A DNA stretch of 26,536 nucleotides, from contig JBJEQN010000003.1 in assembly GCA_051881775.1 (NCBI GenBank), positions 1-26,536 on the forward strand. Direction: 5' to 3'. The stretch is from UMGS363 sp051881775. Its GTDB lineage: Bacteria; Bacillota; Clostridia; Oscillospirales; Ruminococcaceae. Below the pieces are notes generated by a model. The model saw only the letters and a list, made by a program, of their open reading frames with translations. It was not told the origin of the DNA and did not search any database. Position numbers and translations under genes: made by a program. Positions within the stretch are counted from its first letter, which is position 1. The number at the start of each line of letters is the position of its first letter. Shown here one piece after another: positions 14,881 to 21,860 of this stretch.

Positions 14881-14952
14881 CGCTCTCTGCGGAGAGCGAC
14901 TTAGGGGCTCCTCGCCCCTAAGAACCCTCGCCAAAGGGACTCGTCCCTTTGG
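14881..14952. terminator. Three tandem perfect hairpins downstream of the GT51 gene
   Basis: CGCTCTC-TGCG-GAGAGCG (14881-14898), CTTAGGGGC-TCCTC-GCCCCTAAG (14900-14922) and CCAAAGGGAC-TC-GTCCCTTTGG (14931-14952) stand end to end. They begin about 30 bases past the stop of the minus-strand gene at 14982. Without T-runs they may protect or slow the transcript more than terminate it cleanly. Confidence 0.55.
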
Positions 14953-14981
14953 AATCCCGTTACGCTTCGTAGTCGGATACG

Positions 14982-15704
14982 TCAATTTGCTTGTATCTCT
15001 TCCGCTTGTACTTCGGTTATGGCTCCACATTCGGTCATACATTCTATGACCTGCTCCGTTCGCTGCTTTGCCAGCAGGGGAGCGGTATCGGGTGAATATG
15101 CGCTGGGTGCGTTGGGAAGTCCTGCAAGCATTGCACATTCATATTCCGTCAGTTCGCTTACGTTTTTTTCAAAGTAACCCTCGGCGGCTTCGGCTATACC
15201 GTAATATCCGCTGCCAAAATAAATGCTGTTTACATAAAGCTCCAAAATTTCTTCCTTGGACAGCTTGCTTTCTATTTCGTGCGCCATAAAAATTTCTGCA
15301 AACTTGCGCTCCGCTTTTTTCTCCTGAGTGAAAAATTCATTTTTGGCAAGCTGCTGTGTGATGGTGCTGCCGCCCTGTTCCGGTGCCATAACTCTTATGT
15401 CGTGCAGCACAGCACGGCAGATAGCCGCAGGGTCTATGCCGCTGTGGGAGAAAAACCTTCTGTCCTCAGTTGAGATAACGGCGCTGACGTAAAACCCGGG
15501 AAGCTCGCCATAGCTTACAAAATCCTCACGGTTCCTTATCCGCTCCGCCATTTTTTCCACGGTAAGAGAGTTCAGCGCATCACGGTACATTTCATATCCG
15601 TGATAAGCAAAATATCCGCTTACCGCCAGAAGTGCCGAAAGTATCACCGCCGCAAAGCCTGCTATGACCTTTGCGGCTTTTTTCAATGCTGTAGTTTTTT
15701 TCAT
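14982..15704 (-). CDS. Monofunctional peptidoglycan glycosyltransferase (GT51)
   Basis: The 240-residue product has an N-terminal membrane anchor (about 12-33) and a single GT51 domain. The motifs are STEDRRFFSHSGID with catalytic Glu80, QGGSTITQQLAKN (110-122), RKFAEIFMAHEIE with Glu137, and KEEILELYVNSIYFGSGYYGI (150-170). There is no transpeptidase domain, so it polymerises lipid II into glycan strands only (MtgA/SgtB-like). AGGAGG precedes the ATG. It follows the Bce-type permease by 32 bases on the same strand with no promoter seen between. It is therefore probably the last gene of the antibiotic-resistance operon, whose transporter guards the same lipid II cycle. Confidence 0.92.
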   Translation of the reverse strand: MKKTTALKKAAKVIAGFAAVILSALLAVSGYFAYHGYEMYRDALNSLTVEKMAERIRNREDFVSYGELPGFYVSAVISTEDRRFFSHSGIDPAAICRAVLHDIRVMAPEQGGSTITQQLAKNEFFTQEKKAERKFAEIFMAHEIESKLSKEEILELYVNSIYFGSGYYGIAEAAEGYFEKNVSELTEYECAMLAGLPNAPSAYSPDTAPLLAKQRTEQVIECMTECGAITEVQAEEIQAN

Positions 15705-15736
15705 TATCTGTTCCTCCTGTTCTGTCTGTTTTTATG

Positions 15737-17770
15737 TTATTCCTTATCCGTGCTTACAATGCGGTAATAGCTTCTTGAAGTAAGGACATATGCGGCTGCG
15801 TACAGCAGAGAGAATGCTCCGAAGCAGCATAGTGAGACCTCTGCGAACAGCCTTGAATCCGTTAATCCGAACAGGGTAAGAAGCCTTGATATTATGGGGA
15901 AAGCAAACGCTGTGTGTATTCCTGCGGCAATGAGCGGCAGGAAAAATACCGTCAATACCTGAGAGTTTATGCTTTTCCGTATCTCCGTGCGGCTCATACC
16001 CACCTTGCGGAGTATTCCGAACCTTGCCTTGTCCTCGTAGCCCTCGGAAATTTGCTTGTAGTACATAATAAGCACCGCTGCGCAGATAAATACCGAGCCG
16101 AGTACGATGCCAAGGAAGAACAAGCCGCTGTACAATGCGTAAAAATCTGCTTTATCCTTTGCTGCGCAGTCAACGGATACCCCCGGCCAATCGTCGGATC
16201 GTTCTTCTTTCAGCTTTATGATGCTGTTTTCTATCTCGCTGTGTATTTCGGTCTGCTTTTCTTCGGTGCAGAACAGGTCAAAGCCGTAATAATCGTGCAT
16301 ATATGAGCTGTTTGCGCCGTAAATGCCAAGCTGCAGGTCGTACAGTTCCTTTACAACGGCTTCATCCTTGACGAAAATAAACACCGAGGGTAACATCTGC
16401 TTTGCGTCAACGCCGTTGTCCTCGAAATTCTCCGCTTTTGTCTTTATTCTGAACGTACCGTATTCGTCAAGAGTGATCGTGTCATAGCCGTAATCTATCT
16501 TAGTGGAGTACAGCACCGCTTCGCCGTCTGCAAGGACTTCGTTTCTGCCCGTTACACGGTTGTAATCCTCAACTGTTGATATAAAAATCTGCCGTATATC
16601 GGGATTTGCGGAGTTTTCAAGTTCGTCTTTCCTGTTGGGGTCAAGTATAACTCTGTCGCCCTCAAAACCGCCTGCGATGTCAAGGTAGCTGTAATGCAGA
16701 ATATCCTGCGGTTCTTCGCCGTATTTTTCAAGCACAGCCTCCGCCGCACCGTGAGTAAGGGAAGTGAAGCCTTCGTCCGTTGTGTATGTGTCTATAACGA
16801 TATTTCTCGGGAAACGGGTGCGGAGCATATCCTCTTCGCCTGCGTAAAGGCATATGGTGGAGGACAGCGTTACAAGCACCATTGTTGACAGTATACAAAT
16901 AGAAGCAAGACCTGCGCCGTTACGCTTCATACGGTAGGACATCTGCGAAACGGATATAAAGTGGTTTGTTTTGTAGTAATATTTCTTGTTCTTCTGCAAT
17001 ATCCTGCATATGACCACAGAGCCTGCGATAAACAGCAGATATGTTGCTGCAATTACCATAAGCACAGCAATGAAAAACACAAAAATTGCGCTTAATGGCT
17101 GCTTGATATACACCGCCATAAAATATGCTATGCCAAGAATCACCGCTCCCGTTACTGCAAGAAGATAGTTTGCCTTAGGCGGCTTTTCGCCTGAATTTTC
17201 GCTGTGCATAAGCTCAATGGGGTTTGCAAGATGTATCTGACGAAGTGCGTTTATCATTATCAGCAGAAAAATTATCGCATAATAAACAAGCGCATGGGTT
17301 ATTGACTTCGGTTCAACGTTAAAGGAATAGGAAGCTGCGCCCCCAAGCATTTTCGTAAGGGCAAGCTCCGCCAGCTTTGAGAAAAGTATTCCGCAGGACA
17401 GACCGAGAAGCATTGCTATAACGTATATCATCAGGGTTTCCCAGAAAAGTATCCGTGAGATATTTCTCTTGTCCATACCCAAGATATTGTACAGACCGAA
17501 TTCGGTTTTTCTGCGCCTTATAAGGAATGAGTTGGTGTAGAAAAGGAACACTGCCGAAAAAACCACCATTACTCCGCAGCCGAGAGTGAGCATAAGCTGC
17601 ATTGTCTGACCGCCTTCCATTTCTGCAACGAAGCTGCTTACCGTAAGAAAGGACACGATGTAGTACATCATTATCATTCCCGAGCAGGTGAGGATGTAGG
17701 GGAGATAGGTGCGGCGGTTTTTTCTTATCCCGTTGGCCGCAAGCTTCGGGTATAAAAGAGCCGCCGTCAT
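15737..17770 (-). CDS. BceB-type ABC transporter permease
   Basis: The 677-residue length matches BceB proteins. There are about ten TM helices: one near 25-48, a FtsX-like group (60-180), more at 205-250 and 285-310, a large extracellular domain (about 310-530), and three C-terminal helices (about 540-670). The extracellular domain between helices 7 and 8 is where family members recognise peptide antibiotics such as bacitracin or lantibiotics bound to lipid II. The start codon overlaps the ATPase stop (ATGA), showing translational coupling. GGGAGGCGG serves as ribosome site. The drug specificity cannot be read from sequence. Confidence 0.92.
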   Translation of the reverse strand: MTAALLYPKLAANGIRKNRRTYLPYILTCSGMIMMYYIVSFLTVSSFVAEMEGGQTMQLMLTLGCGVMVVFSAVFLFYTNSFLIRRRKTEFGLYNILGMDKRNISRILFWETLMIYVIAMLLGLSCGILFSKLAELALTKMLGGAASYSFNVEPKSITHALVYYAIIFLLIMINALRQIHLANPIELMHSENSGEKPPKANYLLAVTGAVILGIAYFMAVYIKQPLSAIFVFFIAVLMVIAATYLLFIAGSVVICRILQKNKKYYYKTNHFISVSQMSYRMKRNGAGLASICILSTMVLVTLSSTICLYAGEEDMLRTRFPRNIVIDTYTTDEGFTSLTHGAAEAVLEKYGEEPQDILHYSYLDIAGGFEGDRVILDPNRKDELENSANPDIRQIFISTVEDYNRVTGRNEVLADGEAVLYSTKIDYGYDTITLDEYGTFRIKTKAENFEDNGVDAKQMLPSVFIFVKDEAVVKELYDLQLGIYGANSSYMHDYYGFDLFCTEEKQTEIHSEIENSIIKLKEERSDDWPGVSVDCAAKDKADFYALYSGLFFLGIVLGSVFICAAVLIMYYKQISEGYEDKARFGILRKVGMSRTEIRKSINSQVLTVFFLPLIAAGIHTAFAFPIISRLLTLFGLTDSRLFAEVSLCCFGAFSLLYAAAYVLTSRSYYRIVSTDKE

Positions 17771-18531
17771 TGTACACCGCCTCCCGAAGCGATAAGAGTA
17801 AGGGTATCGGAAATTTTCCTGTAAAGCTCATCGTTTCCGCATTCCCCACGGTATATCTGGTGGAACACCTCTCCGTCCTTGATGAAAAGTATGCGGTTTG
17901 CATGGCTTGCCGCCTTTACGGAGTGAGTTACCATAAGGATCGTCTGTCCGCCCTCGTTGAGCCTTGAAAATACGGACAGCAGACCGTCTGCGGCTTTGGA
18001 ATCAAGAGCGCCCGTGGGTTCGTCCGCAAGGAGCATTTTCGGCTCGGTTATTATGGCTCTTGCGGCGGCGGTGCGCTGCTTCTGACCGCCCGATATTTCG
18101 TAGGGGTACTTGTCAAGAATATCCGTGACGCCCAGCTTTTCCGCAACGGGAGCCAGCTTTTTCTCCATACTGCGGTGATCCATTCCCGTAAGCACAAGTG
18201 GAAGAAGGATATTGTCCCTTGCCGTAAAGGTGTCGAGAAGATTGAAGTCCTGAAAAACGAAGCCCAGATTGTTCCGTCTGAAAGCGGCAGCGTCCTTTTC
18301 CTTGACTTTGGAAAGGTCTGTGCCGTCAAGGATAACGCTTCCTCCCGTGGGCTTGTCAAGTGCGGCGAGAATGTTCAGCAAAGTAGTCTTGCCGGAGCCG
18401 CTTTCACCCATTATAGCGATATATTCGCCCTTTTCTGCGGTGAAGCTCACATTTTTCAGAGCCTCAGCCTTATTTCCGCCAAAACGGGACGTATATGTCT
18501 TTTTTACGTTGTTAACTTCAAGTATAGGCAT
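17767..18531 (-). CDS. BceA-type ABC transporter ATP-binding protein
   Basis: The 254-residue ATPase has Walker A GESGSGKTT (42-50), Q-loop FQDFNLLD (93-100), signature SGGQKQR (147-153), Walker B MLLADEPT (166-173) and the H-loop in MVTHS. It is of the MacB/BceA class that energises FtsX-like permeases, here the overlapping gene product. The complex removes peptide antibiotics from lipid II intermediates and also signals to the BceS-type kinase. It is transcribed from its own promoter at 18576-18604, which has a response-regulator box upstream. Confidence 0.94.
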   Translation of the reverse strand: MPILEVNNVKKTYTSRFGGNKAEALKNVSFTAEKGEYIAIMGESGSGKTTLLNILAALDKPTGGSVILDGTDLSKVKEKDAAAFRRNNLGFVFQDFNLLDTFTARDNILLPLVLTGMDHRSMEKKLAPVAEKLGVTDILDKYPYEISGGQKQRTAAARAIITEPKMLLADEPTGALDSKAADGLLSVFSRLNEGGQTILMVTHSVKAASHANRILFIKDGEVFHQIYRGECGNDELYRKISDTLTLIASGGGVQ

Positions 18532-18575
18532 ATTAACATTCCTTTCTGTCTCTTGCTGTTTGAGTTTACAATTAG

Positions 18576-18604
18576 ATTATAACAAAAACGGGAAACGTCC
18601 GCCA
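18576..18604 (-). promoter_or_regulatory. Regulated promoter of the ABC transporter genes
   Basis: On the minus strand the -10 is a perfect TATAAT (18581-18576) with TGT before it. The position 17 bases further upstream holds TGGCGG (18604-18599), a poor -35. A strong -10 with a poor -35 fits a promoter needing an activator. Confidence 0.7.
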
Positions 18605-18634
18605 TAGCTTCGGCTTACATTTCCCGGGTATAAT

Positions 18635-18650
18635 CTTACATTTTTGTAAG
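18635..18650. promoter_or_regulatory. BceR-like response regulator binding site
   Basis: CTTACA-TTTT-TGTAAG is a perfect inverted repeat fitting the TNACA-N4-TGTAA consensus published for BceR-like regulators. It lies about 30 bases upstream of the -35. A further half-site, CTTACAT (18614-18620), lies between it and the promoter. Confidence 0.75.
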
Positions 18651-18658
18651 GCTGTATG

Positions 18659-19648
18659 TCATTCGATAACTGCCTCCCCTTCGGAAAGACCTATTTTTAT
18701 CGTTGTTCCTTTTCCTATTTCCGATTCGGCGGAAATGGTGTGACCCAGCTTGCCGCATATACGCCTGCAAAGGTAAAGACCGATGCCGCTTGCGCTTTTG
18801 TCCGCCCTGCCGCATTGACCCGTGAAGCCCTTTTCAAAAATACGGGGGAGATCTTCGGGGGCAATTCCGATGCCCGTGTCCTTTATGCACAAGGTCTTGG
18901 GTTCTTCAGCGTAAATCTCAATGCTTCCGCCCTTTGTGTATTTAAGAGCGTTGGAGATGACCTGTTCAATAACGAACAGCAGCCATTTTTCGTCTGTAAG
19001 AACTTCCATATTCACAGGCTCGTAAACAAGGCTTGTTTTCCTGCCGATAAAGCGTGTGGAGAACTTCTTTACCGCCTGCTTTATTATGCCGTCAAGGTCG
19101 TAATGCTTGATAAGAAAATCGCTGCCGCCGCCGTCAAGACGGGGATAACACAGCGCCATTTCCACATACTGTTCTATCCGCTGCAAGTCCTCCGAAAGCA
19201 GACGGCTCTCCTCCGTGCCGCTGCCTTGAAGAATAAGCCGCATTGCCGCAATGGGGGTCTTGACCTGATGTACCCAAAGTGTGTAATAGCCGTTCATTTC
19301 GGCGTATTTATCATTCATACTGTTTTCAAGCCGCTGTTTTTCCTCAAAAAGAATGCGGATAAGCTCCTCATAGTCCTTTTCCGTCAAAGAATCGGCAGCA
19401 GGCAGGTCGTCAAGAGTAAAATATATCTCCGACCGCAGATGTTCCATTAAAATATGCTTTTTTCGGAAAGCGCAGAAGTCAATAACGGCAAAGACCGCCA
19501 GTATAAAAGCGCATACTGCGGCGCTGTAGCCCACAGCGGCGGCAGGAAGCCCGTAAAGCGAGAAAATAACGGCTGATATACCGCAGAAAATGACAAACAG
19601 CAGTATGGCTCTGATGTGCGCCTTTAAATATTCAAAAAACAGCTTCAT
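18659..19648 (-). CDS. BceS-type intramembrane-sensing histidine kinase
   Basis: The 329-residue kinase has two TM helices (about 13-31 and 37-58) joined by only a few residues, so it has no extracellular sensor, the hallmark of this class. The H-box is WVHQVKTP with phospho-acceptor His127. The ATPase domain carries VISNALKYT (N-box), DTGIGIAPEDLPRIFEKGFTG (G1/F boxes) and the S-GIGLYLC G2 segment. Such kinases read drug flux through the partner BceAB transporter encoded just downstream. It starts 22 bases after the response regulator stop. Confidence 0.93.
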   Translation of the reverse strand: MKLFFEYLKAHIRAILLFVIFCGISAVIFSLYGLPAAAVGYSAAVCAFILAVFAVIDFCAFRKKHILMEHLRSEIYFTLDDLPAADSLTEKDYEELIRILFEEKQRLENSMNDKYAEMNGYYTLWVHQVKTPIAAMRLILQGSGTEESRLLSEDLQRIEQYVEMALCYPRLDGGGSDFLIKHYDLDGIIKQAVKKFSTRFIGRKTSLVYEPVNMEVLTDEKWLLFVIEQVISNALKYTKGGSIEIYAEEPKTLCIKDTGIGIAPEDLPRIFEKGFTGQCGRADKSASGIGLYLCRRICGKLGHTISAESEIGKGTTIKIGLSEGEAVIE

Positions 19649-19670
19649 AACAGCGCCGCCCTTTCCGTTT

Positions 19671-20345
19671 TTATCCGCCTATCATATATCCCATTCCCAC
19701 CTTTGTGGAAATGAAGTTTTCAAGTCCCGATTTTTCCAGCTTTTTGCGGAGCCTTGCAATATTTACCGTAAGAGTGTTTTCGTCCACGAAGCAGTCGGTC
19801 TCCCACAGCTTGTTCATAAGCGTTTCACGGCTCACCACCGAGCCTTTGTTTTCAAGTAGGGTCTGCAAAATTCGGTATTCGTTCTTGGTAAGGTCTATTT
19901 TTTCGCCGTTGTAAGAGATAGTGGCGTCGCCTGTGTTGAGAACAGCGCCGTTGTGTTCAAGTACGGGTGCTATATCCTTGAAATCGTAGCATCGCCTGAG
20001 TACGGCGTTTATCTTAGCCGTAAGTACGTTAAGGTCGAAGGGCTTTGCGATAAAATCGTCGCCCCCTGCGTTCATTGCGGTTATTATGTTCATATTGTCC
20101 GAAGCGGAGGAAATAAATATCACGGGCACCTGGGAGGTTTTCCGTATCTCTCCGCACCAGTAGAACCCGTTGTAAAAGGGCAGGGAAATATCCAGCAGAA
20201 CAAGCTGAGGCGCAAATTCCGCAAACTCCTTTGCAACGCTTCTGAGATCTGCGGCGCATTTCACCTCAAAACCCCAGCTGCTGAGATAATTTTCAAGTGC
20301 GCCTGCAATGCCCTCGTCGTCTTCAACAATAAAAATGCGGTACAT
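19671..20345 (-). CDS. BceR-type response regulator (OmpR/PhoB family)
   Basis: The 224-residue product has a receiver domain with acidic pocket E8-D9-D10, phospho-acceptor Asp52 (LLDISLP), Ser80 (FISSASD) and Lys101 (AKPF), then a winged-helix output domain (KIDLTKNEYRILQTLLENKGSVVSRETLM...). The start at 20345 follows GGGAGGCGGCGG. It is expected to bind the CTTACA-N4-TGTAAG box upstream of the ABC promoter. No equally good box was seen upstream of its own gene, so the regulatory genes may be expressed constitutively. Confidence 0.94.
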   Translation of the reverse strand: MYRIFIVEDDEGIAGALENYLSSWGFEVKCAADLRSVAKEFAEFAPQLVLLDISLPFYNGFYWCGEIRKTSQVPVIFISSASDNMNIITAMNAGGDDFIAKPFDLNVLTAKINAVLRRCYDFKDIAPVLEHNGAVLNTGDATISYNGEKIDLTKNEYRILQTLLENKGSVVSRETLMNKLWETDCFVDENTLTVNIARLRKKLEKSGLENFISTKVGMGYMIGG

Positions 20346-20454
20346 TCCGCCGCCTCCCTTCATATAACCGTATGCCAAAAAACAGCGCCCGTACTCCACC
20401 TGAGCGCAGACGCTTTTTATAGTTTTAAGGCTGAACGTTATTCGATCTCATATT

Positions 20455-20724
20455 TCATGAGTTCAGATCCTCAAAGAGTTCTTCAACAGAATTGTATTTT
20501 GGGGCATTGGGGTCACCAAGCATACACTCTGTTTCCTCCATAGCTTCAGCTATATAATCTTTGCTAAGATCACATCCGTTCTTCACATCGTCAAGAGCCG
20601 CACGGGTCTCCTCATTGAGTTCGTCAACGGAAGGAATGAGACCCTTGAACAAAAGAATAAAACCTTCGAGCTGTTCGTCTGAAAAACTGTCGATAATACG
20701 GTATGCGAGTTCTCTTGTACTCAT
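20455..20724 (-). CDS. Small antitoxin-like hypothetical protein, orphan
   Basis: The 89-residue acidic protein begins MSTRELAYRIIDSFSDEQLEGFILLF and ends SVEELFEDLNS. Both ends resemble RelB/Phd-like antitoxins and related small Clostridial proteins (the tail looks like the toxin-binding segment), but there is no clear DNA-binding motif. No RelE/ParE-like toxin gene follows: the next gene on the strand is the response regulator. AAAGGAG precedes the ATG, and a good promoter lies at 20748-20776. The gene is real by these signals; its function is uncertain. Confidence 0.65.
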   Translation of the reverse strand: MSTRELAYRIIDSFSDEQLEGFILLFKGLIPSVDELNEETRAALDDVKNGCDLSKDYIAEAMEETECMLGDPNAPKYNSVEELFEDLNS

Positions 20725-20747
20725 AACGTCAGCTCCTTTCTGCTTAT

Positions 20748-20776
20748 ATTATATTACAGCCCCGTGGAAAAATCAA
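20748..20776 (-). promoter_or_regulatory. Sigma-A promoter for the antitoxin-like gene
   Basis: On the minus strand, TTGATT (20776-20771) and a perfect TATAAT (20753-20748) are spaced by 17 bases. The expected start near 20741 gives a very short leader before the ATG at 20724. Confidence 0.8.
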
Positions 20777-20806
20777 GGCTTTTGAGTAAAAACCTGTGCT
20801 GTTTTA

Positions 20807-20835
20807 TTGACATACAATGCGGATTGTTGTATAAT
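20807..20835 (+). promoter_or_regulatory. Consensus sigma-A promoter for manA
   Basis: TTGACA (20807-20812) and TATAAT (20830-20835) are both perfect, with a 17-base spacer. Shortly after the start is a small GC hairpin, GCCGC-TGGGCT-GCGGC (20845-20860), in the leader. It is divergent from the antitoxin-like promoter. Confidence 0.88.
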
Positions 20836-20887
20836 TAAGGGAGCGCCGCTGGGCTGCGGCATATATTTTGTTTTGGAGGATTGGGAT

Positions 20888-21847
20888 ATGTATCCGCTTA
20901 AATTAGATCCGGCATTTAAAGACTACCTCTGGGGCGGCACAAGGCTCCGTGACGACTACGGCAAAAAATGCGATTATGATAAGGTCGCAGAAAGCTGGGA
21001 GCTTTCCTGCCATAAGGACGGAAATTCCGTTATCGCCAACGGTGAAGCCGCAGGAATGACCCTTGCAGACTATATCGAAAAAGAGGGCAAAGCCGTTCTC
21101 GGCACAAACTGCGCACGCTTTGAGAACTTCCCCGTGCTTATAAAGCTTATCGATGCAAAGGACAACCTTTCCGTTCAGGTACACCCCGACAACGACTACG
21201 CAATGCGTGTTGAAGGCGAATACGGCAAAACGGAAATGTGGTATATCGTTGACTGCGACGAGGGCGCCACTCTCCTTTACGGCTTCAAGAAGAACATCAC
21301 AAAGGAAGAATTTGCGGAGCGCATCAAAAATAACACTCTCCTTGAAGTTACCAACGCCGTTCCCGTTAAAAAAGGCGACGTTTTCTTCATTAAATCGGGC
21401 ACGCTCCACGCTATCGGCAAGGGTATCCTTATTGCCGAGATACAGCAGAATTCCAACACTACATACCGTGTTTACGACTACGGCCGTGTAGGCGCAGACG
21501 GCAAAACAAGACCCCTTCACATCGAAAAGGCTCTTGACGTTACAAACCTCTGCCCTGCGCAGCCTTATCCCGTTACAGCCCCCACCACGGAAAACGGCTG
21601 TACAAAGCAGCTCCTTTCAAAGTGCGAATACTTCACCGTTTACAAGGTGGATATTGAAGAAAAAGCAGAGTTTTGCGCAGACGAAACTTCCTTCGAGTGC
21701 GTTCTCAACCTTGAAGGCACAGCCGTTCTTAACTGCAGAGATACGGAGATAACTCTTAACAAGGGCGAAACTGCGTTTATCCCTGCAGGCTGCGGAAAAT
21801 ATACTCTGACAGGAAAGTGCGAAGCTATACTTACAAGAATTGACTAA
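20888..21847 (+). CDS. manA: Mannose-6-phosphate isomerase, class I
   Basis: The 319-residue protein is a short Firmicute-type class I phosphomannose isomerase. Zinc ligands are visible: Gln97 and His99 in VQVHPD, Glu116 in KTEMWYI, and His174 in SGTLHAIG. The catalytic-region YRVYDYGR follows (to Arg200). It interconverts mannose-6-phosphate and fructose-6-phosphate in the cytoplasm. The start at 20888 follows TTGGAGGATTGGG; the open frame upstream begins inside the promoter and is not used. The MATE exporter and glucokinase genes follow on the same strand with short gaps, suggesting co-transcription. Confidence 0.93.
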   Translation: MYPLKLDPAFKDYLWGGTRLRDDYGKKCDYDKVAESWELSCHKDGNSVIANGEAAGMTLADYIEKEGKAVLGTNCARFENFPVLIKLIDAKDNLSVQVHPDNDYAMRVEGEYGKTEMWYIVDCDEGATLLYGFKKNITKEEFAERIKNNTLLEVTNAVPVKKGDVFFIKSGTLHAIGKGILIAEIQQNSNTTYRVYDYGRVGADGKTRPLHIEKALDVTNLCPAQPYPVTAPTTENGCTKQLLSKCEYFTVYKVDIEEKAEFCADETSFECVLNLEGTAVLNCRDTEITLNKGETAFIPAGCGKYTLTGKCEAILTRID

Positions 21848-21860
21848 CAGGTGATATTCA

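Larger units (their letters stand above)
14241..14930. repeat. Large imperfect inverted repeat block in a 791-base non-coding gap
   Basis: The left arm (about 14241-14500) and the right arm (about 14680-14930) are reverse-complementary over most of their length. They share GCGAAACACC-CTAAA, the TIR elements, CCCTCGCAG and ATTTTTCTGCGACAC-GCAAA blocks. Near the centre is a perfect palindrome, GGGCGCACA-T-TGTGCGCCC (14568-14586). No convincing gene lies in 14191-14981: short open frames there run through the repeats without ribosome sites or domain content. Confidence 0.75.

Noticed and set aside
20346..20454. Toxin gene partner for the antitoxin-like protein, or a terminator before the response regulator
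   Set aside because: No frame of suitable length exists in this gap. The GC-rich AGCG...CGCT pairing is too short to call a terminator.
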